Below, piece after piece: positions 17,979 to 27,267 of a DNA stretch of 64,000 nucleotides; positions within the stretch are counted from its first letter, which is position 1, and each line of letters opens with the position of its first letter. The notes under the pieces were generated by a model. That model worked only from the letters and a program-made list of their open reading frames with translations, ran no database searches and had not been told where the DNA came from. A program made the translations under genes and the position numbers. The DNA is from CALHVX01 sp039198065 (GTDB lineage: Bacteria > Pseudomonadota > Gammaproteobacteria > Pseudomonadales > Azotimanducaceae), in contig JBCCTU010000002.1 in assembly GCA_039198065.1 (NCBI GenBank), positions 558,001-622,000 of the forward strand, in the 5' to 3' direction.

Positions 17979-19267
17979 CCCCCGCGACCGCGCAACCAAA
18001 GGCCCTCGATGAGTGGCTTGCGTTCATTGGCCGCGTGCATCCCCAGGCGATGGAGCTCACGCTGGACCGGGTGGCGACGGTCGCCCAGCGCCTTGGGTTG
18101 CTGCCGAGTTCGGCAACGGTGATTACCGTCGCAGGCACCAACGGTAAAGGCACGACGGTGCTTGCGCTCGAGCAGTTGCTGCTCGAAGCAGCGGCTCAGT
18201 CCGGCGCTGCACTTACCGTTGGGGCGACACTGTCGCCGCACCTGGAGTGCTTCAACGAGCGTATACGGATTCAAGGCGAGTTAGTCAGCGACGCCGCTCT
18301 TGGCGACGCGTTTGCAGCGATCGAAGCACAGCGCGACGGCGTACCGCTGACGTACTTCGAGTACGCGGCGCTCGCTGCCTTGGTCTGTTTCCGGGCCGCT
18401 GACTGTGACCTGATTGTCCTTGAGATCGGGCTCGGTGGTCGGTTGGATGCATTCAACATCGTCGATGCGGACCTGGCGATCATTACCTCCATTGGACTCG
18501 ACCATCAGGCCTGGCTCGGCGATACCCGCGAAGCGATCGGAGCGGAAAAAGCTGGGATTCTGCGGCCTGGACGGCCTGCGCTGTTCGGCCCGGATATGCC
18601 GGTCAGCGTAGTCGATGCGGCCCGCAAGCAGTCGGTGCCCACGCAAAGCGTCGGTGTCGATGTCGTCGTCGAGTCTGCCGAAGGCTGCTGGCGACTGGCG
18701 CCCGGAGACGATCCCTGGCTACGGGATCCGGGGTTGGTGTTAGAGAACTGCGCACTGGCTCTGCTCGCTGGCCGCTGGGTCAGCGACCGCCGTAACGACC
18801 TTGCAGTCACCGACCGCGTACTCGAGCGGTGGCTTGCAGAACTGGCCGTTCCCGGGCGCTGTGAACAGCGTGCGTATCACGGGCAGCACTGGCTGCTCGA
18901 CGTTGGTCATAACGCAGAAGCTGCCGTATACCTGGCGTCTCGCTTACCGGACTTGCTGACAGCTCGACCAACGGTAGCCGTGTTCGGCTGCTTCGCCGAT
19001 AAGCCGGCGGTTGCGATTTACGAGGCGCTTGCACCGGCGGTCGGCCAATGGGTACTGGTGCCGACCGGTGGCCCACGGGGGCAGGGTGCGCATCGGCTTC
19101 TCGATGTCCTGGCCCAGCAGCCCGGCGTGCGTCATTCAGCACCCTCCATTGAGTGCGGACTGCGTACTGCTGCTCAGCTCGCAGGCAGCCAGGGTAGTGT
19201 GCTTGTGCTCGGTGGCTTCGAGGTCATCGGTCGGACGCGGAGCTGGCTGTCAGCAGGCACGACATGA
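17975..19267 (+). CDS. folC: Folylpolyglutamate synthase / dihydrofolate synthase
   Basis: FolC adds glutamate to dihydropteroate and then to folates, with ATP. It is 430 residues from a TTG at 17975 that overlaps the trpA stop (TTGA). The resulting N-terminus (ALDEWLAFIGRVHP) fits the family. The P-loop is VAGTNGKGTT near residue 50, followed by the folate-loop region SPHLECFNERIRI. Further Mur-ligase-type motifs are EIGLGGRLDAFN and LLDVGHNAEA. In many gammaproteobacteria accD lies between trpA and folC; here it is absent. Confidence 0.94.
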   Translation: MTPATAQPKALDEWLAFIGRVHPQAMELTLDRVATVAQRLGLLPSSATVITVAGTNGKGTTVLALEQLLLEAAAQSGAALTVGATLSPHLECFNERIRIQGELVSDAALGDAFAAIEAQRDGVPLTYFEYAALAALVCFRAADCDLIVLEIGLGGRLDAFNIVDADLAIITSIGLDHQAWLGDTREAIGAEKAGILRPGRPALFGPDMPVSVVDAARKQSVPTQSVGVDVVVESAEGCWRLAPGDDPWLRDPGLVLENCALALLAGRWVSDRRNDLAVTDRVLERWLAELAVPGRCEQRAYHGQHWLLDVGHNAEAAVYLASRLPDLLTARPTVAVFGCFADKPAVAIYEALAPAVGQWVLVPTGGPRGQGAHRLLDVLAQQPGVRHSAPSIECGLRTAAQLAGSQGSVLVLGGFEVIGRTRSWLSAGTT

Positions 19268-19333
19268 GCGTTGACCTTGACGGACCCGGGTCTTCGCACC
19301 ACAGTGCGAGCCGAATCTTCCAACCGCTTGCCT

Positions 19334-19918
19334 ATGACCACTGATCGCGGGTCCATGCGTTACCGGATCGCCGGGTTTCTGGTTTTGTTATGTCTGGCCA
19401 TCGTGCTCGGCCCGCTGCTGTTCGACGGCGCGGGTTTGTCGAACGCCCGTGTGCCGACGCTCCCGGACCGCTCCGAACGCACGCTCGAAGCGGTTCAGGC
19501 GCGGGAGGAGGCGCTGCGGCCGGACGATCTTTCCATACCGGCGCGGGTACCCGAGGCCGATGAGCTCGAGGCGACCGCCGAGGAACTCCGAGCGGCGCTC
19601 GATGAGTCCGGCCGGGTCACGACGCCCGTCGGTGATTCGCGGCGCGGTGAGGCCGAGCTGCGTCCGCTCAGTGACGCAACTCGGGTGTTTGCCATTCAAG
19701 TGGCAAGCTTCGCCGATCAAGCAAATGCATCGGTGCTGCGGGAGCGCCTGCGTAACGCAGGTTACGAAGCGTTTCTGTCCGAGGTACTGGTAGGTGGGCG
19801 GTCGCTGACCCGGGTCGCCGTCGGTCCGTATCTTGACCGTACCCAGGCGAATGAAGATCGGATTACCATAGGCCGTCGATTCGATCTGGAAACCCGTTTG
19901 ATGGCCATGCTCATATGA
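19334..19918 (+). CDS. SPOR-domain membrane protein (DedD-like)
   Basis: A cell-division-associated protein of the DedD type. One N-terminal TM helix (IAGFLVLLCLAIVLGPLLF) is followed by a charged Glu/Ala/Arg periplasmic linker. A C-terminal SPOR domain begins FAIQVASFADQANASVLRERL and ends in GPYLDR and ETRLM. SPOR domains bind denuded septal peptidoglycan. The frame is open to 19271, but the ATG at 19334 (or 19352) better suits a membrane N-terminus. The stop overlaps cvpA by four bases. Position between folC and cvpA matches dedD. Confidence 0.85.
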   Translation: MTTDRGSMRYRIAGFLVLLCLAIVLGPLLFDGAGLSNARVPTLPDRSERTLEAVQAREEALRPDDLSIPARVPEADELEATAEELRAALDESGRVTTPVGDSRRGEAELRPLSDATRVFAIQVASFADQANASVLRERLRNAGYEAFLSEVLVGGRSLTRVAVGPYLDRTQANEDRITIGRRFDLETRLMAMLI

Positions 19919-20439
19919 GTGCGCTGACCACCCCGGATCTTGCGCTGCTCGTGATCGTTTTCATGTCTGCCGTAATGGGGTTGTTTCGCGGCCTCGTCAG
20001 GGAAACGCTGTCGCTGCTTACCTGGTTGGTGGCCTTTTTTGTGGGAATGTATCTGTCGCCGCGCCTCGCAGAGGGCTACGCCGATACCTTTGGCGGTTTT
20101 TCTGTCGCCCGCGCTGTCTTTTTTGTCGTGATCTTTTTCGCCGTACTCGTACTCAGCTCGGTTGTGCAGTGGTTGCTCGGTAAGCTCATCGAGTCGACTG
20201 GGCTGTCAAGTACGGATCGACTGCTCGGCTTCCTCTTTGGCGCTGGCCGTGGCGTGATTGTTTGCATCGTTGCGCTGATCGCGCTGCGTGGCTTCGTCGA
20301 GGACTCGAGCTGGTGGCAGAACAGCCGGTTGATTCCGGAGTTTATGGCGTTTGAAGAAACGGTTCTGGACCTTATGGGCTACGCCAAGGACGCGGTTCTC
20401 GACCTCAACGAACGGCTCGACAACGCGCCTTCGCCCTAG
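19915..20439 (+). CDS. cvpA: CvpA family membrane protein
   Basis: A 174-residue inner-membrane protein with four predicted TM helices. The family start is present: DLALLVIVFMSAVMGLFRGLVRETLSLLTWL. CvpA was first found through colicin V production, and its biochemical role remains unclear. It is conserved upstream of purF in gammaproteobacteria, as here. The ATG overlaps the preceding SPOR gene by four bases. A 93-base gap then leads to purF. Confidence 0.92.
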   Translation: MSALTTPDLALLVIVFMSAVMGLFRGLVRETLSLLTWLVAFFVGMYLSPRLAEGYADTFGGFSVARAVFFVVIFFAVLVLSSVVQWLLGKLIESTGLSSTDRLLGFLFGAGRGVIVCIVALIALRGFVEDSSWWQNSRLIPEFMAFEETVLDLMGYAKDAVLDLNERLDNAPSP

Positions 20440-20532
20440 TTTGGAAAGAGCGCGGTGATGAGTCGCGTGACTGGTCTTGGATTCAACGAGCGCGACTGAC
20501 CCTTAGCGCGTTCGACACACGAGGCTTTACCT

Positions 20533-22056
20533 ATGTGCGGCATTGCAGGAATCCTGGCGCAGGGCAGCGTCAACCAGGCGCTCTACGATGCACTCACGGT
20601 ACTCCAGCATCGCGGCCAGGACGCGGCCGGTATCGTTACCTGCGATGGCTCACGGCTGCACCAGCGCAAAGCCAACGGACTGGTTCGCGATGTCTTTCGG
20701 CAACAGCACATGCAGCGCTTGCAGGGGACGTTTGGTATTGGACACGTGCGCTATCCGACGGCGGGGTCGTCGACCTCGGCGGAAGCGCAACCGATGTACG
20801 TCAACTCGCCCTACGGCATTGTTCTCGCGCACAACGGTAACCTCACCAACAGTGAGGCGCTGCAGGCCGAGCTCTTTCGCGATGATCTGCGGCATGTCAA
20901 TACCAGCAGCGATTCCGAAGTCCTGCTGAACGTCTTCGCCCACGAGCTGATGCGCTCCGGTGCGCATGAGCCAACTCCGGAGCAGATCTTTGGTGCCGTG
21001 ACCCGTGTTCACGCGCGGTGCCGCGGCGCCTACGCTGTGGTGGTGTTGATCGTCGGCTTCGGGCTGGTTGCGTTTCGGGATCCGAATGGCATCCGACCGC
21101 TGGTCCTCGGCCACCGAACTACGGAGGGCGGCAACGAATACATGGTCGCATCCGAAAGTGCGGCGCTCGATCTGGTTGGGTTCCGATCGCTGGGTGACGT
21201 TCGACCGGGAGAAGCCGTGGTCATCAGCCTCGACGGGGAGTTGAGTCGCCGAAGTTGCGCCGACAACCCCAAGCTGACGCCCTGTCTGTTCGAGTATGTA
21301 TACTTCGCGCGCCCGGACTCGATCATCGATTCGATCTCTGTCTACCGGAGCCGGCTGCGCATGGGCGAGTATCTAGCGGAACGGATTCTTGAGCGATTCG
21401 GGGAGGCGCACGGTATCGATGTCGTGATCCCGGTGCCCGATACCGGGCGGACCTCGGCGTTACCCTTGTCGCAGCGTCTCGGGCTGCCGTTCCGGGAGGG
21501 ATTCGTCAAGAATCGCTACATTGGCCGGACGTTCATCATGCCCGGGCAGGCGCAGCGAAAAAAATCCGTACGCCAGAAGCTGAACCTCATCGAAGCCGAG
21601 TTCAAAGACAAAGCGGTGCTGCTCGTGGATGACTCCATCGTTCGCGGAACAACGATCCGTCAGATCATCGAGCTTGCTCGTCAGGCCGGGGCGAAGCGGG
21701 TGTACCTCGCGTCGGCGGCACCGGCGATTACGCACCCAAATGTCTATGGAATTGACATGCCGGTGGCGGAAGAACTCGTCGCCCATGGCCAGCACGAAGC
21801 CGATGTCGCAGCGTTGGTTGGCGCAGACTGGCTGATCTATCAACGGCTCGAAGATCTGGTGGCGAGCGTTGCCGAAGGCAACACGGCCATCGACGAATTC
21901 GAAAGCTCCGTGTTCACCGGCGATTACGTGACCGGTGACATAGACGCTGCTTACTTGCGCAAGCTATCGTTAAAACGCAGCGATCACACGAAGCAGCGCC
22001 TTGAATCCGAAACTCGCGGCGAGTCAGCCAACCTCGAACTCCACAATCACGCCTGA
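20533..22056 (+). CDS. purF: Amidophosphoribosyltransferase
   Basis: PurF catalyses the committed step of purine synthesis, making phosphoribosylamine from PRPP and glutamine. The 507-residue protein begins MCGIAGILAQ, with the catalytic Cys exposed once Met is removed. The glutaminase domain includes HRGQDAAGI and GHVRYPTAGSS. The phosphoribosyltransferase domain carries the PRPP loop AVLLVDDSIVRGTT near residue 365. A GAGG motif precedes the ATG. The last 56 bases overlap the open frame of the downstream moxR gene. Confidence 0.97.
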   Translation: MCGIAGILAQGSVNQALYDALTVLQHRGQDAAGIVTCDGSRLHQRKANGLVRDVFRQQHMQRLQGTFGIGHVRYPTAGSSTSAEAQPMYVNSPYGIVLAHNGNLTNSEALQAELFRDDLRHVNTSSDSEVLLNVFAHELMRSGAHEPTPEQIFGAVTRVHARCRGAYAVVVLIVGFGLVAFRDPNGIRPLVLGHRTTEGGNEYMVASESAALDLVGFRSLGDVRPGEAVVISLDGELSRRSCADNPKLTPCLFEYVYFARPDSIIDSISVYRSRLRMGEYLAERILERFGEAHGIDVVIPVPDTGRTSALPLSQRLGLPFREGFVKNRYIGRTFIMPGQAQRKKSVRQKLNLIEAEFKDKAVLLVDDSIVRGTTIRQIIELARQAGAKRVYLASAAPAITHPNVYGIDMPVAEELVAHGQHEADVAALVGADWLIYQRLEDLVASVAEGNTAIDEFESSVFTGDYVTGDIDAAYLRKLSLKRSDHTKQRLESETRGESANLELHNHA

Positions 22057-23014
22057 GGCGTCCACGCGCGAGGGCACCGCCCGAGCCCGTCGTCCGGCCG
22101 AGCAGATCGGTCAGCTTACGCGCGCGCTCGACGGCGTTCTGCTCGGTAAGCGGTCCAAAGTGCGGTTGGCACTGGCGTGCCTGCTGGCACGCGGCCATCT
22201 GTTGATCGAGGATCTCCCGGGAATGGGTAAGACGCTGTTGTCTCACGCGCTCGCTCGGGTGCTTGGGCTCAGCTACAACCGCGTGCAGTTCACCAGCGAC
22301 GTGCTGCCCGCTGACATTCTCGGCACATCGGTCTTCGACCGGAACTCAGGTGAGTTTCGCTTCGTCGAAGGACCGATCTTTGCGCAGCTTGTGCTGGCCG
22401 ATGAAATCAACCGCGCGACCCCGAAGAGTCAGAGCGCACTGCTCGAAGCCATGGAGGAACGACAGGTCACTTCGGAGGGGGTCACCCGTAAGCTGCCCGA
22501 TCCATTCTTCGTGGTTGCAACGCAAAATCCGAGCACCCAGTCCGGTACCTTTCCGCTGCCCGAGTCGCAGCTCGATCGGTTTCTGATGCGTCTCGAGCTC
22601 GGCTATCCCGAACCGGACGTTGAACGTGAGCTGCTGCGGGGTGGAGACCGACGCCTGGCGCTTGACGCCATCGAGCCGGTGCTCACCCTTGAAGAGCTCA
22701 ACCGGCTTCAGGCCGAGGTTGACCGTGTGCAGGCGACGGATCTGTTGATTGACTACGTGCAGCGGTTAGCGAATCACAGTCGCCGAGCGAATGAGTTTGC
22801 CTATGGCCTGTCACCGCGCGGCGCGTTGGCGCTGCTGCAGGCAGCCAAAGCTTGGGCGTTACTCGAGGACCGTCGCCACGTTGTCCCGGAAGACGTGCAG
22901 GCCGTTTTGCCAGCTGTTGCCGCGCACCGGTTGCGGGAAGCCGCCGACTTTGGCGGCCACGGTGGTCATGCGCTGGCCCAGCATCTGCTCGCCAGCGTTG
23001 ACGTCGTGCGCTAA
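22001..23014 (+). CDS. MoxR-family AAA+ ATPase
   Basis: A MoxR ATPase, a family that acts as a chaperone in maturation of enzyme complexes or envelope functions. The Walker A motif is EDLPGMGKT near residue 72 and Walker B is LVLADEINRATPK. These are followed by the sensor ATQNPSTQSGTFPLPESQLDRF. It heads a MoxR, DUF58, transglutaminase-membrane-protein trio that is very common in proteobacteria. The only plausible start before the conserved domain is a TTG at 22001, inside purF (56-base overlap). Start uncertain. Confidence 0.9.
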   Translation: MNPKLAASQPTSNSTITPEASTREGTARARRPAEQIGQLTRALDGVLLGKRSKVRLALACLLARGHLLIEDLPGMGKTLLSHALARVLGLSYNRVQFTSDVLPADILGTSVFDRNSGEFRFVEGPIFAQLVLADEINRATPKSQSALLEAMEERQVTSEGVTRKLPDPFFVVATQNPSTQSGTFPLPESQLDRFLMRLELGYPEPDVERELLRGGDRRLALDAIEPVLTLEELNRLQAEVDRVQATDLLIDYVQRLANHSRRANEFAYGLSPRGALALLQAAKAWALLEDRRHVVPEDVQAVLPAVAAHRLREAADFGGHGGHALAQHLLASVDVVR

Positions 23015-23019
23015 AGGTC

Positions 23020-24027
23020 GTGAGCACAGCGTCGCCGAACGATGCGGGCGGTGATGTCTCCGCGGCGCTGGGCCAGCGATTCAGCCGCTGGCTTGATCAG
23101 CGCATTCCGCGTACGCGGCGGATAACGCTCAGCCAACGCAACATCTTCATCTTTCCAACGAAGGTCGGGTTCGCGTTTGGCGGCTTGCTCGTACTGATGC
23201 TCGTTGGTGCAATTCAATACCAGGCCAGCCTTGTCTATGGTCTGGCGTTTCTGCTCGGCAGCCTGTTCCTGGTCACGATCCTCTACACCTTTCGAAACCT
23301 CTCTGGGCTAACGCTTGAAATTGTGGCTGAGCGGCCGGCGTTCGTGGGTGAAGCACTGCCCTTTCGGGTACGCGTCGAGAGGCCAGCAGGCAGCGTTCGG
23401 GAAGGGGTAAAGCTGGGTTGGCAGGAAAGCGGGCAGAGCTGGGCACGGCTGGCCGCTCAAGCCAGCGACGAGGTGGAGCTCTACGTCCGCGCGCCGCAAC
23501 GCGGCTACTTTCGCCCTGGTCGACTGTTGGTCGAAACGCTCTACCCACTGGGTTTGCTGCGCGCCTGGACCTGGGTCGATCTTGACGCGCGGGGCCTCGT
23601 GTATCCGAAACCGATCTTCGGCCCTTATCCGGCCCGGGTGGCAAACCGACGTCAGGAGGGAACGCTTATTGACCCGACCGGCAGCGAAGATCTGACGGAT
23701 CTGCGTCCGTACCAGGCCGGTGATCCCGTCAAACACATTCTCTGGCGCAGCTACGCCCGCAGCGACGAGCTGGCGGTCAAGAGTTACGCCAGCTACGTCG
23801 AGCCGCGGTTAATCTTCGACCTCGAGCAGTTGGCCGGTACGCTTGAAGAGCGCATCTCGCGCATGACCGGGCTGGTGCTGACAGCAACGCGTGAGCAGCG
23901 CGAATTCGGCGCCCGCATTGGACCGCTGGTGTTGGAGCCCAACGTGGGCGATGCCCATCTTGAACGGGCCTTGCGGGCGCTGGCGCTCTATGGCGCCGAA
24001 GGTTCAGCCGCGGACGTGGCAACGTGA
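23020..24027 (+). CDS. DUF58 family membrane protein
   Basis: A 335-residue DUF58 protein starting at GTG, five bases after the MoxR-type gene. Two close TM helices lie near residues 50-90 (VGFAFGGLLVLMLVGAIQY and VYGLAFLLGSLFLVTILYTF). The DUF58 signature PYQAGDPVKHILWRSYARSDELAVKSY is near residue 240. DUF58 proteins are regular partners of MoxR ATPases, and their biochemical role is not established. The end overlaps the next gene as GTGA, indicating coupling. Confidence 0.9.
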   Translation: MSTASPNDAGGDVSAALGQRFSRWLDQRIPRTRRITLSQRNIFIFPTKVGFAFGGLLVLMLVGAIQYQASLVYGLAFLLGSLFLVTILYTFRNLSGLTLEIVAERPAFVGEALPFRVRVERPAGSVREGVKLGWQESGQSWARLAAQASDEVELYVRAPQRGYFRPGRLLVETLYPLGLLRAWTWVDLDARGLVYPKPIFGPYPARVANRRQEGTLIDPTGSEDLTDLRPYQAGDPVKHILWRSYARSDELAVKSYASYVEPRLIFDLEQLAGTLEERISRMTGLVLTATREQREFGARIGPLVLEPNVGDAHLERALRALALYGAEGSAADVAT

Positions 24028-26075
24028 GTACGGCAGCGGCTCGGCTTGGTCCTCAACCCGTTGCTACGGCGCGGCCAGCCGCGCGCAGTGCCGTGTTTCA
24101 GATCCCGCGCAACGCCCTGGCGTTGCTCATGATGGCCCAGCTCGCCGTTATCTTGCCGCACATGGGACAGCTGCCGTTCTGGATCGTGGGTGTGGGCTTG
24201 TTCTGCGGCTTCTGGCGAACGCAGATCTTCCGTGGTCGCTGGGAGTATCCGAGTGCAACGGTGAAAGCACTCATGGTGTTGGGTTCTGTCGTCAGCGTGG
24301 CCTCCATGGGACGAGCAGCCCTAGGTCTTGAGGGTGCGACGTCGCTGTTGTTGTTGTCGTTCGCGTTGAAGCTGGTGGAAATGAAGACGCGACGCGACGC
24401 GATACTGGTTATCTTTCTATGCTACTTCGTGATTGCTACCCAGTTTCTCTTTGACCAAGCGCTCGTCATTGCCCTGTATGAAATGCTGGCCTTGGTGCTG
24501 GTTACCGCAGCGCTCGTAGGGCTGAACCAGGTTCACGCCACGGTGCAGCCCATGCAGTCGCTTCGCATCGCCGGGTCTCTCATTGCGCAGGCCTTACCGC
24601 TGACGCTGGTTATGTTTTTGTTCTTTCCCCGAGTTGGACCGATTGGAACGCTCGATCTCCCGGGCAGCTCGCGTACCGGCATCAGTGATCGCATGAAACC
24701 TGGCGATGTCGCGACACTAACGCGGTCTGACGAGTTGGCTTTCCGGGTTGCCTTCAAGGACCGGTTGCCACCGGCGGACCAGCTCTACTTCCGTGGGCTC
24801 GTGTACCCCCACTTTGTTGCTGGCGAGTGGCGTAAGGGCACGCGGGAATCGGGAGTGGCACCGGACGCGCGAGACCTTGGTGAACGTTCCATCACCTACG
24901 ATGTGCTGCTTCAGCCCACGGCGAGTGAGTGGCTCTTCGCGCTTAATTTTGGTTTGCCACGCAGCGGCAAGGGCTACTTCACCCCGTACCACACCCTCGA
25001 AGCCGATTCGCCGGTGCATACGGTGCTGCGGTATCGCATTGAGAGCTTTACCGATTACCGACTGGATGCCACGGGCTTACCGGATGCCGTTCGGCAGGAG
25101 TCGCTGGCCATCGATCGGGATCGGAATCAGCGCCTGCAGGCGCAGGCGCAGGCCTGGCTGACCGAACTGGGTGGCGATGTTGATGCGTTCATTGCTCGCA
25201 TTGCCGAGTACGTACGCAACGAACCCTACGTCTACACGCTATCGCCCGCGACCTTGCCCGAGCTGGACAGCGTTGACCGCTTCTGGTTCGACACCCGCGA
25301 GGGCTTCTGCACCCATTACGCCGGTGCCACCGTACTGTTGCTACGTGCGGCCGGTGTTCCGGCGCGGATGGTTGGCGGCTATCTTGGGGGTGCCGTGAAT
25401 CGAATTACCGGTCATCTGGAAGTCCGTCAGTACGACGCGCACGCCTGGGTGGAATACTGGCTTCCACAACAGGGTTGGTTGCGCTTCGATCCGACGGCCG
25501 CGGTGGCTCCGGAGCGGATTCGCAGTGGGCTTTCCGCGGCGCTATCTCAGGAGGATCGGGCGCAGCTGTCGCTCTTTGCCGCGGCCCGTTTTGGTGGCGA
25601 AGGGTTGGTTGGCACGGTGCTTCAGTGGGCGGATTCCCTTGAGCATCGCTGGAATCTATTTGTTGTTGGCTTTGATGCAAGTCAGCAAAAAGGGGTTCTC
25701 GCCAGACTGTTGGGCGAGGTTACGCCGCAGCGAATTGTGATTGGAATGCTCGCCGGGGGCGGTATGTGCCTGGCCCTTGTCTCGCTGGTCCTGTTCTGGC
25801 GCATCAGACAGCCGGCGCGGCCACCGCTTGAGGCTGCCTTCGATGCGCTAACGCAGGCGGCTGCTCGGGTTGGGGTGGTTCGGCAGGCCGACGAATCGCC
25901 GGCGGCGTTCCTGCGGCGTCTGGCCGTCGTGGAGGAGGGCGGTTGGGAAAGCTACGGGGGAACGGTCGAAGGGCTCCAGCAGCACTTCTATGATCCAACG
26001 GCCGAACACGATGGGGCCGTGCTCCTGCGCGAGCTCCGTCGCTGGAGGCTTCGATTGCTGCTGCGTCGCCGCTGA
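24024..26075 (+). CDS. TgpA-like transglutaminase membrane protein
   Basis: A 683-residue protein resembling Pseudomonas TgpA. The N-terminal third has several TM helices (DUF3488 region). A large periplasmic transglutaminase-like core follows. Its Cys is in REGFCTHYAGATVLLLRAAGVPARMVGGY, its His in QYDAHAWVEYW, and its Asp in RFDPTAAV. A further TM helix (IVIGMLAGGGMCLALVSLVLFW) precedes a C-terminal cytoplasmic DUF4129-like tail. It is the last gene of the MoxR-DUF58 operon and starts at a GTG in a four-base overlap. The physiological substrate is unknown. Confidence 0.9.
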   Translation: MSTAAARLGPQPVATARPAARSAVFQIPRNALALLMMAQLAVILPHMGQLPFWIVGVGLFCGFWRTQIFRGRWEYPSATVKALMVLGSVVSVASMGRAALGLEGATSLLLLSFALKLVEMKTRRDAILVIFLCYFVIATQFLFDQALVIALYEMLALVLVTAALVGLNQVHATVQPMQSLRIAGSLIAQALPLTLVMFLFFPRVGPIGTLDLPGSSRTGISDRMKPGDVATLTRSDELAFRVAFKDRLPPADQLYFRGLVYPHFVAGEWRKGTRESGVAPDARDLGERSITYDVLLQPTASEWLFALNFGLPRSGKGYFTPYHTLEADSPVHTVLRYRIESFTDYRLDATGLPDAVRQESLAIDRDRNQRLQAQAQAWLTELGGDVDAFIARIAEYVRNEPYVYTLSPATLPELDSVDRFWFDTREGFCTHYAGATVLLLRAAGVPARMVGGYLGGAVNRITGHLEVRQYDAHAWVEYWLPQQGWLRFDPTAAVAPERIRSGLSAALSQEDRAQLSLFAAARFGGEGLVGTVLQWADSLEHRWNLFVVGFDASQQKGVLARLLGEVTPQRIVIGMLAGGGMCLALVSLVLFWRIRQPARPPLEAAFDALTQAAARVGVVRQADESPAAFLRRLAVVEEGGWESYGGTVEGLQQHFYDPTAEHDGAVLLRELRRWRLRLLLRRR

Positions 26076-26158
26076 CGGGACAATCGAGTCTTCCTTGTCA
26101 GTCTTGTCATTGCCGCGCCGCTAGGGTCTGCTACGTAGCGAATACCAAGGATGCAGCG

Positions 26159-26614
26159 ATGGCATCAGCGCCCTCCAAGTCAGCGCACGCGCAGCGCCGC
26201 CGCACGCCCTGCGTAGGGATCTGCTCGACCACGTACGGTGATCTCGTTTGTCGTGGTTGTAAGCGCTTCGCGCATGAAATCACCGGCTGGAACGGCTACT
26301 CCGATGGGCAACGCAGCGATGTAGAAACCCGGCTCCAGACCCTGAGAGCTGGCGCTATCGACCGGTTTCTACAAGTCGATGACAGCACCGATTCGGTGGC
26401 TTCGCTGCACCGCGTGCAAGCCCTCATCGATGCCTGCAAGCAGCGCCAATCCGACCGGCTTGATGATGAACTGCGGTCCGCCTGGGCAGGCCGCGGGGTG
26501 AGAATTGCCGCCGGATTCGACACGCTCGAAGGGCTGTTGCGGGCGATTGATGACGAGTGGTTCTCGCGCAGTCGCGGCGTTTATGAGCGCAGCTTTCGGG
26601 TCTCTGCAGAGTGA
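26159..26614 (+). CDS. DUF1289 domain protein
   Basis: A 151-residue protein with an N-terminal DUF1289 Cys cluster: RTPCVGICSTTYGDLVCRGCKRFAHEITGWNGYS. The four cysteines suggest metal binding. The C-terminal half is a helical region (ALIDACKQRQSDRLDDELR) that I do not recognise. Longer DUF1289 proteins of this sort are common in gammaproteobacteria without known function. The stop overlaps the miaE start (ATG at 26614, or GTG at 26611), so the two genes are translationally coupled. That may hint at a link to tRNA modification, but this is only inference. Confidence 0.82.
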   Translation: MASAPSKSAHAQRRRTPCVGICSTTYGDLVCRGCKRFAHEITGWNGYSDGQRSDVETRLQTLRAGAIDRFLQVDDSTDSVASLHRVQALIDACKQRQSDRLDDELRSAWAGRGVRIAAGFDTLEGLLRAIDDEWFSRSRGVYERSFRVSAE

Positions 26615-27267
26615 TGGCTGGAACTCACCCGGGACCGGGTAGCAGTGTGGAGGACGCGGTGGCATCGCTGCGCGACTTTCTTCACGTTGTCACCCCAGAG
26701 GCCTGGCTCGATTGGGCTGTGAGCGATCTTTCGACGCTACTGATCGACCACGCCAACTGCGAAAAAAAGGCCGCCAGCACGGCGCTGGCGCTCATGTTCA
26801 GACCGCAACTGGAGCCGCTGGAACTCCATCGGCTGTCGCGCCTGGCCCGGGAAGAGCTGCGTCACTACGAGCAAGTGCTCGATTTGCTCACTGGTCGGGG
26901 TATTCGTCTCAAGCCGTTGTCTCCAAGTCGCTATGCCGGCGGGCTGCGCGACGCCGTCTCGCCGAACGAACCTGAGCGATTGCTCGATACTCTGTTGGTC
27001 AGTGCCCTCGTTGAGGCGCGGTCCTGCGAGCGCTTTGCAGCGCTCGCGCCGCGGTTGCCTGAGGATCTCAGTGAGTTTTACCGACGCTTACTGGCATCGG
27101 AGGCTCGGCACTTTGAAAGCTACCTTACGGCGGCGCGGCGGCTGGCGGACGACGCGGCGCTTCGCGTCGATGAACGCCTTGCGATGTTACTCGATCGAGA
27201 AGCTGAGCTGATCCTAACCCCCGACCGCGAGCTGCGCTTTCACAGCGGTCCACCAGCGATCGATTGA
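26614..27267 (+). CDS. miaE: tRNA-(2-methylthio-N6-isopentenyladenosine) hydroxylase MiaE
   Basis: MiaE is a nonheme diiron monooxygenase that hydroxylates the ms2i6A37 nucleotide of tRNAs reading U-starting codons. The 217-residue protein is all-helical. Ligand-bearing motifs are NCEKKAASTAL near residue 46, REELRHYEQV near residue 86, and ARSCERF and ASEARHFESY further on. The last three supply the Glu/His pattern typical of the family. The ATG at 26614 overlaps the previous stop; a GTG at 26611 is the alternative. The 3' end overlaps lpxH on the other strand by 54 bases. Confidence 0.9.
   Translation: MAGTHPGPGSSVEDAVASLRDFLHVVTPEAWLDWAVSDLSTLLIDHANCEKKAASTALALMFRPQLEPLELHRLSRLAREELRHYEQVLDLLTGRGIRLKPLSPSRYAGGLRDAVSPNEPERLLDTLLVSALVEARSCERFAALAPRLPEDLSEFYRRLLASEARHFESYLTAARRLADDAALRVDERLAMLLDREAELILTPDRELRFHSGPPAID

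Noticed and set aside
19264..19344. Short ORF with ATGA overlap at the folC stop
   Set aside because: It is only 26 codons with no hydrophobic or family features, and overlaps the SPOR gene start region.
20457..20501. 14-codon ORF in the cvpA-purF gap
   Set aside because: It is too short and lacks any residue bias that would suggest a leader peptide.
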